A DNA stretch of 64,000 nt, taken from NCBI GenBank assembly GCA_027682925.1, contig JAQCYU010000003.1, forward strand, positions 1-64,000, given 5' to 3'. A program made the position numbers and the translations under genes. The stretch comes from Coriobacteriaceae bacterium AF45-21 (GTDB taxonomy: Bacteria; Actinomycetota; Coriobacteriia; Coriobacteriales; Coriobacteriaceae). Every line of letters starts with the position of its first letter. Positions within the stretch are counted from its first letter, which is position 1. Under the pieces are notes generated by a model. The model was not told where the DNA came from. It made no database searches and saw only the letters and a list, made by a program, of their open reading frames with translations. Positions 46,811 through 59,794 of the stretch are shown in pieces.

Positions 46811-47772
46811 TCACGATTTTCTCAAGATGTTCGTAATCCAGAGCAAAAGCGCGGTCTGAGAATCGGCCGAACCCTTGAGCGCGAGTTCCACGTCGACCGC
46901 ACCCTCGAGCGCTGCGACGAGCTCTGCCATCGAAAAGCGACGTGCCCAGGTCAGGTGATTCTTGACCTGCCAGGACTGGAGCTTAAGTGTTGCGGCCAGC
47001 TCACGACCCTGTCCGCGCGCATCGAGCGCCTTGGCAACGATAAGCTCGCGGATGCGGCCGCATAGCAGCGTGTAGGTCCACACGTAGCTCTTGGCGGGCA
47101 ATAGATTGAAAAGCTCGAGCGAGCGTCGCATGTCACGGGCCGAGACCGCATTGAGAAAGTCCCAGGGTTGGACCTCGGCCGTACGTACAATCCAGCGCTC
47201 AACGTCGGCAAGCTCAATCTGGGGCGCCTCGACCATCTGGGCAAGCTTGGCCAAGTCGTTATCGAGCATGCGAGTGTTTTCACCCGAACGCGAGACGAGT
47301 TCCTCGCGGCCGCCGTCGAGATCGACTTGCCGTGCTGCGTCGCCATCTGCTGCACGCGGCGCGGTAGCTCCCAGCGCTTGGTGCCGGAGCAATCGATCAC
47401 GGCCTTCTTGTCGATCTTGGCGATCGCCTTATATAGTCGCGTGTTCTTGGCAAGCGAGTCGGCGATGATGAGGCAGACCGTTGTGGGGCTGGGACTCGCC
47501 AGATACTCAACGAGCGGCTCCGAGACCGCCTTGGCGAGCTTTGAGCAGCCATCAAGGATTACCAGGCGAAACTCACTACCCATCGGAAAGGTGTTAAGCG
47601 ATCCGATAATCGACTCGATATCGGGGTCCTTGGTCATGTCGCGCTCGTCGAGGTTGAACTCGACCATACCCGACTTTTCCAGACGCGCTTTCATACGCGA
47701 GACGGCGTGATCGCGCTTGACTCCGTCGGTACCGACGATCAGATATGCCGGCAGCAGACCGGTTTCGGACAT
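46811..47772 (-). CDS. holA: DNA polymerase III subunit delta (frameshifted near 47326)
   Basis: 320 residues after restoring one base. It has an N-terminal AAA+-like fold (LPAYLIVGTDGVKRDHAVSR) and C-terminal helical domain (SWQVKNHLTWARRFSMAELV). Delta opens the sliding clamp in the clamp loader. The frame from ATG 47772 (GGAGGGGAG upstream) fails after QHGK; one G added at CAAGTCGAT restores HGKVDLDGGREELVSR. Essential in bacteria, so an error in the sequence is far more likely than loss. comEC-holA-rpsT is a common order. Confidence 0.9.
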
Positions 47773-47850
47773 TGCGCTCCCCTCCCGCAGGCCTTCGTAT
47801 TCGCTCCGTGCCATTCTAGCCCAGGGGCCCACCACACGCCAACGACGTCG

Positions 47851-50154
47851 TCACGGTCGCTGGCATCGCATCGCAAAGCCATTCGCAGTCGGCGTGACGG
47901 TAATGTCGCCGTGTTCGATAGTGCACGCGAACACGCCGCCCGCTTCCTTAACGGCATCGATGCAGGCGTCGGACGGATGGCCGTATCGATTCCCCTCGCC
48001 CGCGCTCGCGAGGGAAAGCTCGGGCTTCAGGACGTCCAGCAACTCACCATCGACTGAAACCTTAGAGCCGTGATGCCCAAGTTTAAGGACATCGATATCC
48101 CCCACCTCCTGCACGAATTCCCGTTCTTGGTCGAGCTCGGCATCGCCGGTGAGGAGCATACGCAGGCCCTTGCCTTCCTGAATATAAGAGAGCAGCAGGA
48201 CAAGCGAGTCCTCATTTCCCTCGCCATCCACGGACTCGAATGGCCACATCACGCGGGCGCAAAATGAGCCGATGTCGACTGTATCCCCACGGCGCACCTG
48301 CCGATACTCCACGCCAGGTCGGTTCAATACCTCGGCAGGAGCATCCTCCAGCGCATCCGCCGCCACGGCAATCGTTCCGACAGAAAACTGTTCGAGCACG
48401 GCAGGCAGACCGCCCCAATGGTCCTCATCCCAATGCGTCACAAAAACGGCATCGATATGGTGCACGTTATTGCGAACCAACGCCGCAACCACACGCTCGT
48501 CGAGCCCGCAGTCGACAAGTGCAACTGCGCCGCCTTGGCGGATAAGAATCGCATCGGCCTGGCCCACATCGAGCACCGTCACCGAAGGCGGAGCGAATCG
48601 ATCCCAATAGACGTACGGAATCGCAGCCAAGAGCATCAGGCATGCAAGCCCCACCGCCATAGGACGTGCACGGGGACGCGGCCACCAGACCAGCAGAACC
48701 GCCAGAAAACACGGCACTAGGTAAATCCACATGCTATCGGGCGGCACGCTCACGGATGCACCCGGCATGGCGGCAAACAGCTGCTCGAAGAACAGCGCGC
48801 AACGGGCGGCAATCATGGGCACAACGAGCGCCCAAGTCCGCAACGGTCCCACGAGCGAAAAGGGAGCCAGCACGATCGACACAGCGAGCAGTACGCTCAC
48901 CACCGGACCGATGACCGCATTCGCAAGCGGAGCAATGAGCGAGAATGTACCGAAGGCAGGAATGGTGATGGGAAGTGTCGCCAGTTGCGAGCACAGCGTG
49001 ACGGAAAGCACGCTGGCAACGCCCGATGGCACACCTAGCTCACCCAAAGCGTAGGTCGCATAGGGACAAAAGCACAGAATGGCTAAGACGCTGGCGCATG
49101 AAAGCTGAAAGCCCATCTCGAACAGCACCGTCGGCCGCAGTAGCACAAAGATGGACATGGTTACGAAGAGTGCCGAAAGGCCGTGCCGACGACGCCCCGC
49201 GCCGTTTACGACAAGCGTCACGAACACCATGCAGCACGCGCGCACGGCCGAGGGAGACGCGCCCGTAAAGGCAGCGTAGCCCACAAGCGTTATCGCCAAT
49301 ATCGCCCGCTGAAGACCACGTGAGCACCGAGTCTTTTGCAATACACCCTCGATTACAAACCCCACGATAGCCAAATGGCTGCCCGAGACGGCGATAAGAT
49401 GCGCCGTTCCCGTCACCGAAAACCAGTCGCCCGCCGGCTGGGCGCGCAGCTCGGCCGAACGACCGCAGACGACACCGGCTATGAGCGCACGCGCCGGGTC
49501 GGTCGCAGGCGCGATGGACGCAAGCAGCCCATTTCGCAGCCGAAGCAGCGGCCTCGGAGAACCCTCATCGACCGACACAATCCGAACGGCTTTAACCTTG
49601 CGTACCTCGCCTCGGAGCACGCGCGATCGTCCATACGCATCGTTCTCAAAACGTGACACGCGACCGATAACACGCACGTGCGCCCCGACCTTGAACTCAC
49701 GGTCACACGATAGGCGAACCGTTGCCAAGTTCTTACCGTCCGAGCGCGCCTCGCAGGTATAGGAATACACGTCGTCATTTATGGATGGGTCACCCTGCAC
49801 GACAAACTCGAGAATGCTTGCCGCTCGACCGTCGAGCGTCTTCGAGGCGTTGAGCGCACCCACGGCCCACCACGCCGAAACGACCGCACCCGCTATGAGA
49901 CCGACGGACGCGGCATACAGCCACCGCTTCAAAGGGGCAAGCCGCGCACAAGATTGAGCCAGCACAACGAATACCGCAGCCGCAATGGGAATGGCTATAA
50001 GCAATGTGACGGGCGCTGGCTGCTCTCCCAGCAGCAAATCGGCTGCCATGTTAAGCACCAATCCGCAGCTCGCACACAAGCCGGCACAAATGGCCATCGT
50101 CCACGGAATCAGGGGCCGCGGAGGCATCACGTGCTCTCGCTCGGTCGCACTCAT
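47851..50154 (-). CDS. comEC: DNA internalization competence protein ComEC/Rec2
   Basis: 767-residue membrane channel for single-stranded DNA uptake: N-terminal helices and an OB-like domain (residues about 60-230), the Competence domain with LIAVSGSHLAI and many helices, then a C-terminal metallo-beta-lactamase domain (VLDVGQADAILI, THWDEDHWGG, LKLGHHGS). ATG 50154 overlaps the comEA stop (ATGA). With comEA it suggests natural DNA uptake. Confidence 0.93.
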   Translation of the reverse strand: MSATEREHVMPPRPLIPWTMAICAGLCASCGLVLNMAADLLLGEQPAPVTLLIAIPIAAAVFVVLAQSCARLAPLKRWLYAASVGLIAGAVVSAWWAVGALNASKTLDGRAASILEFVVQGDPSINDDVYSYTCEARSDGKNLATVRLSCDREFKVGAHVRVIGRVSRFENDAYGRSRVLRGEVRKVKAVRIVSVDEGSPRPLLRLRNGLLASIAPATDPARALIAGVVCGRSAELRAQPAGDWFSVTGTAHLIAVSGSHLAIVGFVIEGVLQKTRCSRGLQRAILAITLVGYAAFTGASPSAVRACCMVFVTLVVNGAGRRRHGLSALFVTMSIFVLLRPTVLFEMGFQLSCASVLAILCFCPYATYALGELGVPSGVASVLSVTLCSQLATLPITIPAFGTFSLIAPLANAVIGPVVSVLLAVSIVLAPFSLVGPLRTWALVVPMIAARCALFFEQLFAAMPGASVSVPPDSMWIYLVPCFLAVLLVWWPRPRARPMAVGLACLMLLAAIPYVYWDRFAPPSVTVLDVGQADAILIRQGGAVALVDCGLDERVVAALVRNNVHHIDAVFVTHWDEDHWGGLPAVLEQFSVGTIAVAADALEDAPAEVLNRPGVEYRQVRRGDTVDIGSFCARVMWPFESVDGEGNEDSLVLLLSYIQEGKGLRMLLTGDAELDQEREFVQEVGDIDVLKLGHHGSKVSVDGELLDVLKPELSLASAGEGNRYGHPSDACIDAVKEAGGVFACTIEHGDITVTPTANGFAMRCQRP

Positions 50155-50863
50155 ACGCAGATGCAATCTTTGATTTTGGCAAGCTTCTTCTCGCCGATTC
50201 CCGACACGCGCATCAGATCGTCAACCGAAGCAAAAGCACCGTTCTTTGTCCGCTCATCGATAATCGACTGTGCCATTGAGGGACCGATTCCCGAGAGCGT
50301 CTGCAGCTCTGCCGAGCTTGCCGTATTAATGTTTACTAGGCTGTTGCGCCACCGACGCCTGATGATGCGGAAGTCCCACCATCAACACCGGCTTCCGCAA
50401 TGGACACCTGCTGCTCCCCTACCGTTGGAACGTGAATTTTTTGTCCATCAGTGACCTTGGATGCACGATTAAGCCCCGTAACGTCTGCTTCGGGCGCCAG
50501 CCCGCCGGCGGCATCAATCGCCTGAGCCACCCGCGCCCCGTCTTTGAGGCGATATACACCGGGTGACACCACGGCGCCATCAACATCGACATAGACCTCT
50601 GCCGCGGCAGACGCCTTAGGCGAAGAGCCTTCAGATGTCTTTCCACTCGAAGCATCGCCGGATCCCGGCTCCACTAACGTGCCCGAACCATCAGTGCGCT
50701 CAAACGACACACCGCCGGCACCGCCGCCAAAGTTCGCCATTGCCAGTCCACTCGCCATCGCAATGACGACCAGTATCGCCATCACCACTGCCTTATGACC
50801 GAGCAGTTTGCCCGCCCAGCGGTCCATCTTTTTGACTCGTTCGTGTTGTTCGCGCTGCGCCAT
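50151..50863 (-). CDS. comEA: Competence protein ComEA (frameshifted near 50340)
   Basis: 237 residues after restoring one base: cytoplasmic start, membrane helix (VVMAILVVIAMASGLAM), a SLBB domain (VYVDVDGAVVSPGVYRL) and a C-terminal helix-hairpin-helix pair (VNINTASSAELQTLSGIGP, SVDDLMRVSGIGEKKL) that binds DNA. The read frame stops at GGATA before the HhH; one G at ACAGCCTA gives ATGLVNIN. Start ATG 50863 follows GGGAGG. Coupled to comEC. Confidence 0.9.
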
Positions 50864-51032
50864 AGCAAAACCTCCCAACACCATCGTGTCAGGAAACGAA
50901 CGCCGCAGCTTCCGCACGTCCACACCGGTTTTCGCGGTCAAACCAAAAGCTGACCAAAACCTTACGAAATAATGTCCATTTATTCAGGCACACGTCAGCA
51001 AATGAACACTTAGCCGCAAAATGCCCAGATAG

Positions 51033-51066
51033 CAAAAGACCGACGATGCAGGCGCATCGTCGGTCT
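51033..51066 (-). terminator. Terminator of the mihF-gmk-rpoZ-thiI unit
   Basis: AGACCGACGATGC (51037-51049) pairs with GCATCGTCGGTCT (51054-51066); TTTTGC follows on the minus strand. Confidence 0.88.
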
Positions 51067-51076
51067 ATGCACATAT

Positions 51077-52321
51077 TTACTCGTGATCTTGGTAAATCTC
51101 ACGCGGAGCAAGCTCAGAATGTTTGCGTTTTAAGGTCTTAGGGGCCTTGTACGTGTTGCTCTCGAAGTCGATGTACTCGGTCTGCTTGAGCAGACGCTCA
51201 ATCATCTCCTCGTGATCAAACAGTTCCCAGGCCTCATGCACGGCATCGAGTTTAGCGTGCGTCTCGGGACGGCGTGGCATAAACAGCGTGCAGCAGTCGG
51301 GAGCGGCCTCAGTCGAGATATCGAACGTACCGATCTCCTCGGCGCGTGCGATGATCTCCTGTTTGTCCGAACCGATGAGAGGACGGAACACGGGAATCTT
51401 CACGGCTTCGTTGACGGCCATGATGTTCTCAAGCGTTTGGGAGGCAACCTGCCCAAGCGATTCGCCCGTAACGATGGCCCTGGCACCCTCGATGTGTGCA
51501 ATGCGCTCAGCAACCGAATACATAATGCGGCGATACATGATCACGCGCAGGTTGCTGGGACAGGTGACCGAAATCTCACGCTGGCAGTCGCCAAACGGCA
51601 CCACGTACAGGCGGCCGATCTGGACACCCGGCTCAAGCGCACGGATGATGTCCTGCACCAGGTATTCACTCGTGTCGGGCGTCTGCGGACGACCGGAGAA
51701 ATGCACCGGCACGCACACCGCGCCGCGACGCGCGAGCATCCAGGTCGCCACCGGAGAATCGATACCCGACGACAGAAGCGTCACGACCTTGCCGGCAGAA
51801 CCCACCGGAAGGCCGCCAACGCCGCGCTCGGAGCGCGCATACACGTAGACACTACCCTGAACCACCAGAACGTGCACCATCGCGTCGGGGTCGTGCATCT
51901 GGACCTTTTTATCGGGAAACGCCTCACACAGCACCTCGCCAACCTGTCGATTGATATCGATCGAGGTGAGCTCATAGTCAGTATTGGAGCGCTTGGCGTG
52001 CACCTTAAACGAATCGAAGGAACCAAACTCGCGCAGCGCCTTCACAGCGGCGGCGCAGTACTCCTGCGGGTCGCGGTTGGTGTGATACGCCAAAGACACA
52101 CGGGCAACGCCGGGGACGGTGCGGATGACACGCGCCGCCTCGTCGGCCTGATGCTCGTTAAAGGTCACGAGGATATAACCGGAAATTCGAGACACGGCGT
52201 TCACGGAAAAGGCGGCCAAGGCCGCCTTGATGTTATCCATGAGGATATGCTCAAAATGTGCGCGGTTCTTGCCCTTCAGCCCAACCTCGTGATAGTGGAC
52301 TAGGCAGACGCGAGCCGCCAT
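51077..52321 (-). CDS. thiI: tRNA 4-thiouridylation enzyme ThiI
   Basis: 414-residue enzyme that adenylates and thiolates U8 of tRNA. N-terminal ferredoxin-like and THUMP domains (to about 165), then the PP-loop ATPase (VVTLLSSGIDSPVATWML) and the acceptor-Cys region SEYLV...DCCTLFMPRRPETH. No rhodanese domain, as in Gram-positives. Starts directly after rpoZ. Confidence 0.93.
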   Translation of the reverse strand: MAARVCLVHYHEVGLKGKNRAHFEHILMDNIKAALAAFSVNAVSRISGYILVTFNEHQADEAARVIRTVPGVARVSLAYHTNRDPQEYCAAAVKALREFGSFDSFKVHAKRSNTDYELTSIDINRQVGEVLCEAFPDKKVQMHDPDAMVHVLVVQGSVYVYARSERGVGGLPVGSAGKVVTLLSSGIDSPVATWMLARRGAVCVPVHFSGRPQTPDTSEYLVQDIIRALEPGVQIGRLYVVPFGDCQREISVTCPSNLRVIMYRRIMYSVAERIAHIEGARAIVTGESLGQVASQTLENIMAVNEAVKIPVFRPLIGSDKQEIIARAEEIGTFDISTEAAPDCCTLFMPRRPETHAKLDAVHEAWELFDHEEMIERLLKQTEYIDFESNTYKAPKTLKRKHSELAPREIYQDHE

Positions 52322-52603
52322 TTAGGCTTCAGCAACCTTGTGGCCGAGCGCCTTCTCGTAACGAGCCTCGTCGTAAGAGATGTCGCCGTCGACAATCTCG
52401 TCCATAGCCATCGAGATGGTATCGGCACCGGAAAGTCCGATGGTGATGTCATCGACATCCTGGACGGCAAGCACGCGGTTGTGCTGGCCACGCAGCATGC
52501 TATTGATGTCGCAGGCGCGCTTGGAGGCAAGCGAAGCGAGCAGGAAGCGGTTGTGATCGGTCTTCTCCAGAAGATCGTCAATGCAAGGCTTTACAACGGA
52601 CAC
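52322..52603 (-). CDS. rpoZ: DNA-directed RNA polymerase subunit omega
   Basis: 93 residues; helps RpoC fold. PCIDDLLEKTDHNRFLLASLASKRA (beginning) and the second helix with EEI-like ISYDEARYEKALGHK match omega. GTG 52603 follows AAAGGA within the gmk end. gmk-rpoZ order is widely kept. Confidence 0.93.
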   Translation of the reverse strand: MSVVKPCIDDLLEKTDHNRFLLASLASKRACDINSMLRGQHNRVLAVQDVDDITIGLSGADTISMAMDEIVDGDISYDEARYEKALGHKVAEA

Positions 52604-52608
52604 GGACC

Positions 52609-53178
52609 TCAGATCCTTTCATGCATATCGAGAACGCGAACGAGCTCATCGGTCGCGCGGTCGAGATCGTCATTAACCACGACGTCGTCGTAGCGGTCGG
52701 CAAGGGCAAGCTCATCGGCGGCGTTTGCCATACGCAGCTCAATCGTCTCGGGCGTCTCGGTACCGCGACCGACTAGACGCTCGCGGAGTACCTCAAGCGA
52801 AGGCGGCTTGATAAAGATCAGCACGGCCTCGGGGAAGCGCTCCTTCACCTGCAGGGCGCCCTGGACATCGATCTCCAAAATCAGAGATGCGCCAGAGGCG
52901 AGCTTGGATGTGACCTCGCTCACCAACGTGCCGTAGCAGTTACCGTGGACCTCGGCCCACTCAACAAACTCACCGTTTGCCACGCGGCGGTCGAACTCCT
53001 CGCGCGTCAGAAAAAAGTAGTTGACGCCGTCGACCTCACCTTTGCGTGGTGCTCGCGTGGTAGCCGAAACCGTCAGGCCCAGGTTCGAGCGGCGCTCGCG
53101 CACACGAGTGACGAGCGTACCCTTGCCTGCGCCTGACGGTCCAGAAATCACAAAGAGCTTGGAATCCTGAGCGCTCAC
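52609..53178 (-). CDS. gmk: Guanylate kinase
   Basis: 189-residue kinase converting GMP to GDP. P-loop SGPSGAGKGT, TRAPRKGEVDGVNYFF and EWAEVHGNCYGT (GMP binding), and the LID region RLVGRGTETPE are complete. GTG 53178 directly follows the mihF stop; no Shine-Dalgarno is seen, so coupling is likely. Confidence 0.95.
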   Translation of the reverse strand: MSAQDSKLFVISGPSGAGKGTLVTRVRERRSNLGLTVSATTRAPRKGEVDGVNYFFLTREEFDRRVANGEFVEWAEVHGNCYGTLVSEVTSKLASGASLILEIDVQGALQVKERFPEAVLIFIKPPSLEVLRERLVGRGTETPETIELRMANAADELALADRYDDVVVNDDLDRATDELVRVLDMHERI

Positions 53179-53487
53179 TTATTTGGTCAGCTGCTCGAGG
53201 AGCTGCTCGCGCTGACGGACGCCGAGGCCCTGGACGCGACGGGTAGCGGAGATACCGAGCTCCTCCATGATCTTGGCGGCCTTGGCCTTGCCATAACCAG
53301 GGAGAGACTCGATGAGGGTGGAAACCTTCATGCGGGAAGCGATGGGGTCATCGGAGTTGAGCACAGACTCGAGGGACTTCTCGCCCTTCTTGATCTGCTC
53401 GCGAAGCTCAGCGCGGGCGTGACGTGCGGCAGCAGCCTTCTCAAGAGCCTGCTTGCGCTGCTCATCGGTAAGCTGAGGGAGTGCCAT
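53179..53487 (-). CDS. mihF: Integration host factor, actinobacterial type
   Basis: 102-residue DNA-binding protein of the mIHF group, unrelated to IHF of Proteobacteria. LTDEQRKQALEKAAAARHARAE and the helix-two-turn-helix VSTLIESLPGYGKAKAAKIMEELGI (partly quoted) are diagnostic. GGAGG precedes ATG 53487. Leads the unit mihF-gmk-rpoZ-thiI, an actinobacterial order. Confidence 0.93.
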   Translation of the reverse strand: MALPQLTDEQRKQALEKAAAARHARAELREQIKKGEKSLESVLNSDDPIASRMKVSTLIESLPGYGKAKAAKIMEELGISATRRVQGLGVRQREQLLEQLTK

Positions 53488-53623
53488 TCGTACCTCCAAA
53501 TAGTTGGGTTATATCTGATTCAATAATTGGCATTTTAGCACGTAGAACGTACAAAATGCCCAATCGCGGCTCCATAGGTTAGACGATACCCGCAAAAAGT
53601 GCAATATACTGCGCCCAAAGTTA

Positions 53624-53681
53624 AGCCCCTGACCTGCGATTCCACACAAAGGATGGGAAAGTTTACGCAGGCAAAGGGGCT
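53624..53681. terminator. Imperfect hairpin after pyrF
   Basis: AGCCCCT and CCTGCG (53624-53638) pair with CGCAGG and AGGGGCT (53666-53681) around a long loop. The tail on the minus strand is only weakly T-rich, so termination of the pyr operon here is tentative. Confidence 0.4.
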
Positions 53682-53726
53682 ATTTTGTGCTAATGAGACC
53701 CAAAAGTGGTGACTTAGGGGAATCTT

Positions 53727-54443
53727 TTAGGAGACGTTTTCGACCAGCTCAGCGACAATAGCGTCAAAGGCGGCAACCGGATCGTCGGCGCCGGTGATGG
53801 GACGGCCCACCACAATGTGGCTTGCGCCACGCTCGATAGCCTGGGAAGGCGTCGCCACGCGGGACTGGTCACCAAGAGCGGCACCCACCGGACGCACGCC
53901 CGGGGTCACGATCAGCGCGTCGGGACCCAGCAGCTCACGCATGTCGTGAGCCTCCATCGGTGAGCACACGATGCCATCGATGCCAGTGGCTTGAGCAAGC
54001 TTTGCCAAGCGGGCGGCCTCCTCGGCCACGGGAGACTCGACGCCGATCTCGCTCAAGGCATCCTGATTCATGCTCGTGAGCACGGTGATGGCGACGAGCT
54101 TGGCGCGGTCCTCACGCGCCTCCTCGGCACCCTCGCGGCAGGCAGCGAGCATAGCACCCGAGCCCAGGCCGTGGACCGAAAGCAGGTCGGCACCGGCAAG
54201 CGAGGCCGAGCGGGCAGCGCCGCGCACCTGATGCGGAATGTCATGGAACTTAAGGTCGAGGAAGACCTTAAAGCCAAGGTCCTTAAAGGTCTTGACGATC
54301 TGGGGACCCTCAGCGTAATAGAGCGTCATGCCGACCTTGAGCCAGGCGGCATGGCCCGAAAGCTCATGGGCGAGCTCGAGCGCACGCTCACGGTCGCAGT
54401 CGAGGGCGACGATAACACGGTCGCGGGCATCGGTCTCTAGCAT
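53727..54443 (-). CDS. pyrF: Orotidine-5'-phosphate decarboxylase
   Basis: 238-residue enzyme making UMP from OMP. VIVALDCDRERALEL, the catalytic Lys/Asp set in FLDLKFHDIP, TPGVRP and VVGRPITGA are present. Its ATG overlaps the pyrD stop by seven bases (ATGCTAG). Last gene of the pyr operon. Confidence 0.95.
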   Translation of the reverse strand: MLETDARDRVIVALDCDRERALELAHELSGHAAWLKVGMTLYYAEGPQIVKTFKDLGFKVFLDLKFHDIPHQVRGAARSASLAGADLLSVHGLGSGAMLAACREGAEEAREDRAKLVAITVLTSMNQDALSEIGVESPVAEEAARLAKLAQATGIDGIVCSPMEAHDMRELLGPDALIVTPGVRPVGAALGDQSRVATPSQAIERGASHIVVGRPITGADDPVAAFDAIVAELVENVS

Positions 54444-55350
54444 TCGAACGCACCTACCAGTTCGTTGATGTCCTTCACGCCCTGGGACTCTGCCCAGGCC
54501 TCGAGCTCGTGCGCAATCTTAATCGAGGCACACGGATCGACGAAGTTGGCCATGCCGACCGACACACAGGTGGCGCCGGCCAGGATAAACTCAGCCGCAT
54601 CCTCGCCGGTCATGACACCGCCGACACCGTTGATGGGGATATCGACGGCCTGGGCAACCTCCCAGACCATACGCACGGCGATGTGGTGGCACAGCGGGCC
54701 CGAAAGGCCGCCCTTGGGCTTGGCCACGCGGGACTTGCGGGTATGGACGTCGATGGCCATGCCCTGGATGGAGTTGATGACCGAAAGACCGTCGGCACCG
54801 GCAGTCTCGAGGGCCTTAGCGATCTCGGCGACGTTAACCGGCGCCATCTTTACGAACAGCGGCTTATCAGTCACCTTGCGGCAGGCAGCCATAACGGAAG
54901 AGGCGCCCTCGGGCGTGGAGCCCATGGCGGCACCGCCGGCGGCGATATTAGGGCAGCTCACGTTGATCTCGTAGCCGGCAGCCAGGGGCACAGCTCGACA
55001 TACATCTCGAGTGCGCGCACAAACTCATCAACGGAGTGACCGGCAACCTGACAGATGACCTGGCAGCCGTCCTTGAACAGCTGTTCGAGCCACGGACCGG
55101 ACTCGCGGGCAAAGGCGGCCACGCCGGGGTTCTGAAGACCCACGGAGTTGATCATACCGCCGGGAATTTCGGCCATGCGGGGCGCGGGGTTGCCGGGCCA
55201 GGGCTCGGCAGCGCAACCCTTGGTGGTGATGGCGCCCAGCTGGGAAACATCAAAGAAGTTCTGGAACTGCCAACCGTAGCCAAAGGTACCGGCTGCGGTG
55301 TTGATGGGGTTCTGCATCTTGACGCCGCCGAAATCGACGGCCATGTTCAC
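54437..55350 (-). CDS. pyrD: Dihydroorotate dehydrogenase B catalytic subunit (frameshifted near 54986)
   Basis: 304-residue FMN enzyme oxidising dihydroorotate to orotate, working with PyrK and NAD. The N-terminal half (MQNPINTAAGTFGYG, GMINSVGLQNPG) and C-terminal half (YEINVSCPNI with catalytic Cys region, GVGGVMTGEDAAEFILAGA) are in different frames. Five C in place of four at the run 54985-54988 gives ELCPLAAGYEINVSCPN. Start GTG 55350 or ATG 55344. Sits between pyrK and pyrF. Confidence 0.92.
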
Positions 55351-55358
55351 GGTACCCA

Positions 55359-56149
55359 CTAGAAGACCACCACCTTGGAAGCATCGAACACGGGGCCGCA
55401 CATGCAAGCACCCTTCATACCGTCGACCGTCTCGACATTGCAGGTGTTGCAGGCGCCAAAGCCACAGCTCATCATGCGCTCGAGCGACACCTCACAGTAC
55501 GCACCGGCCTCGGCGGCAGCGGCGGCGACTTTCTTCATCATGACGGCGGGACCACAGCTGGCGACGTAGTCGTAACCGCCCTCGCCGAGCAGCTTGGCGG
55601 CAGGATCGGTACAGAAGCCATGCGTGCCCAGTGAGCCGTCGTCGGTGCACACGTTGACCGTGGCTCCCAGCGCACGGAACTCATCGACGCCCACGGCCTT
55701 GGACGCGGTGCCAAAGCCCAGGCATACGTCAACGTCCACACCCTGCTCGACAAGCATGTCGGCCAGGCAGAGCACGGGCGGAACGCCAATGCCGCCGGCG
55801 ACGAGCAGCGCCTTTTTGGCGCCCTCGGGCACCAGCCAGCCGCGGCCGCCAGGGCCCAGCAGGTTAGAGGTGGAACCGGGGCCCATCTGCGACAGACGGC
55901 GGGTGTCGTCGCCCACGACGGCGTACCACAGCTCGACAGTGCCGGCCTCGGCGTCGGCGCGATAGAAGCTCAGGGCACGCGAAGCAGCGAGGACGCATCG
56001 CCGGGCACGGCGATGTTCACAAACTGACCGGGCTTGAGCGCACTTGCAAGCTTGGGGGCCGAGATGACGAGCGAGAAGATGCCGTCGGCGATCTCCTGGT
56101 TCGAGACGACCTCGAAGTCGTGCATGCGTGCAGTGGAAGGTGTGGGCAT
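55359..56149 (-). CDS. pyrK: Dihydroorotate dehydrogenase B electron transfer subunit (frameshifted near 55974)
   Basis: 263 residues after restoring one base. It has an N-terminal FAD-binding barrel (SLVISAPKLASALKPGQFVN...LLRVPLSFYRADA), NAD-binding LLVAGGIGVPPVL, and a C-terminal [2Fe-2S] site with Cys in SCGFGACNTCNV and GACMCGPVF. The true start is ATG 56149 (MPTPSTARMHDF) with GGAG upstream; three C instead of four at 55973-55975 breaks the frame after LLRVP. It passes electrons from PyrD to NAD. Confidence 0.9.
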
Positions 56150-56241
56150 AGACGCTCCAATCCCCCATGCGGTTGCATGGTCAAAACGAACAGAAAGCGC
56201 GGCACCGCAAGGGCACCGCGCACAAAAGCGATAAGGCTATG

Positions 56242-59059
<2,818 letters not shown>

Positions 59060-59086
59060 TCACATGTCTTGACTGCTGACACAGTC

Positions 59087-59171
59087 AAAAAAATAGATGC
59101 CCGACCGCTCAAAGCGGACCAGACACCCACAGGAAGGGCTGCTCTTTGGCAGCAATGTAATTCCATGTGGG
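59087..59171 (-). promoter_or_regulatory. Attenuator-like leader of the pyr operon
   Basis: On the minus strand two structures follow each other: a hairpin at 59171-59126 (arms CCCACA/TGTGGG with inner GCTGC/GCAGC) and a terminator hairpin at 59125-59098 (TGTCTG..., CCGC/GCGG core), followed by seven T (59093-59087). This is 40 bases before pyrR. The arrangement fits PyrR-controlled attenuation; the PyrR-binding loop consensus itself was not clearly recognised. The gap 59172-59498 otherwise holds only divergent promoter DNA. Confidence 0.65.
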
Positions 59172-59438
59172 TATCTCGTACCCCTTTAATGGTCAAGGGA
59201 TAGTGTAGCCAACCTCGAGCTTAATTGCGAGCATAAATACAGAGCAATCCGTAAACGGGCGCAGGCGCTCCATAAACCTATATATATTTGTGGGACGAGC
59301 TTGAAAACCTTGTTGCGAGCTGGCATAATCCCCTCTGCTGCACGCAAATCGGATCTACGTCCAGGGCCGTGGCGTGGGCACTATCGCCAAAAGAGGAATA
59401 TCTCTGTGTAGATTACGCACAGGGAGCTGCTTCTGTGC

Positions 59439-59444
59439 TATAGT
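59439..59444 (+). promoter_or_regulatory. Possible -10 box of rpmB
   Basis: TATAGT near 59440 precedes the rpmB start by about 55 bases; no good -35 box is seen. Confidence 0.3.
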
Positions 59445-59498
59445 TCAGGCTTGTTTGTTAACGCGACATGTTCGTTTGTCGCCCAAGGAGGGTCAGTT

Positions 59499-59687
59499 AT
59501 GTCCAAAGTTTGCGAAGTTTGCGGTAAGCACCCCGTTGCCGGTCGCTCCATCAGCCACTCTCACCGCGTCACCAACCGTAAGTTCCGCCCCAACATCCAG
59601 CGCGTCTACGTCGTCGTCGATGGTCACCGTCGCAAGATGAACGTTTGCTCCACCTGCCTCAAGTCCGGCAAGGTTGCGCGCTCCTAA
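59499..59687 (+). CDS. rpmB: 50S ribosomal protein L28
   Basis: 62-residue protein with the L28 core GRSISHSHRVTNRKFRPN and two Cys pairs (CEVCG, CSTC), the zinc-binding form. AAGGAGGG lies before ATG 59499. Stands alone with a strong terminator. Confidence 0.96.
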   Translation: MSKVCEVCGKHPVAGRSISHSHRVTNRKFRPNIQRVYVVVDGHRRKMNVCSTCLKSGKVARS

Positions 59688-59756
59688 ATAAGGTCTTACC
59701 AACAAGTACCTCGGACTCTCCGGGTCAAAGACCTCGCGTTCACATAGAACTTACCA

Positions 59757-59789
59757 AAGGCGTCCTCCCCTACGGAGGGCGCCTTTTTT
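59757..59789 (+). terminator. Terminator of rpmB
   Basis: AAGGCGTCCTCC (59757-59768) pairs with GGAGGGCGCCTT (59774-59785), followed by six T. Confidence 0.92.
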
Positions 59790-59794
59790 GCACT

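Noticed and set aside
46951..47392. Two separate short genes in place of holA
   Set aside because: The overlapping fragments are the two halves of one delta subunit split by a one-base deletion.
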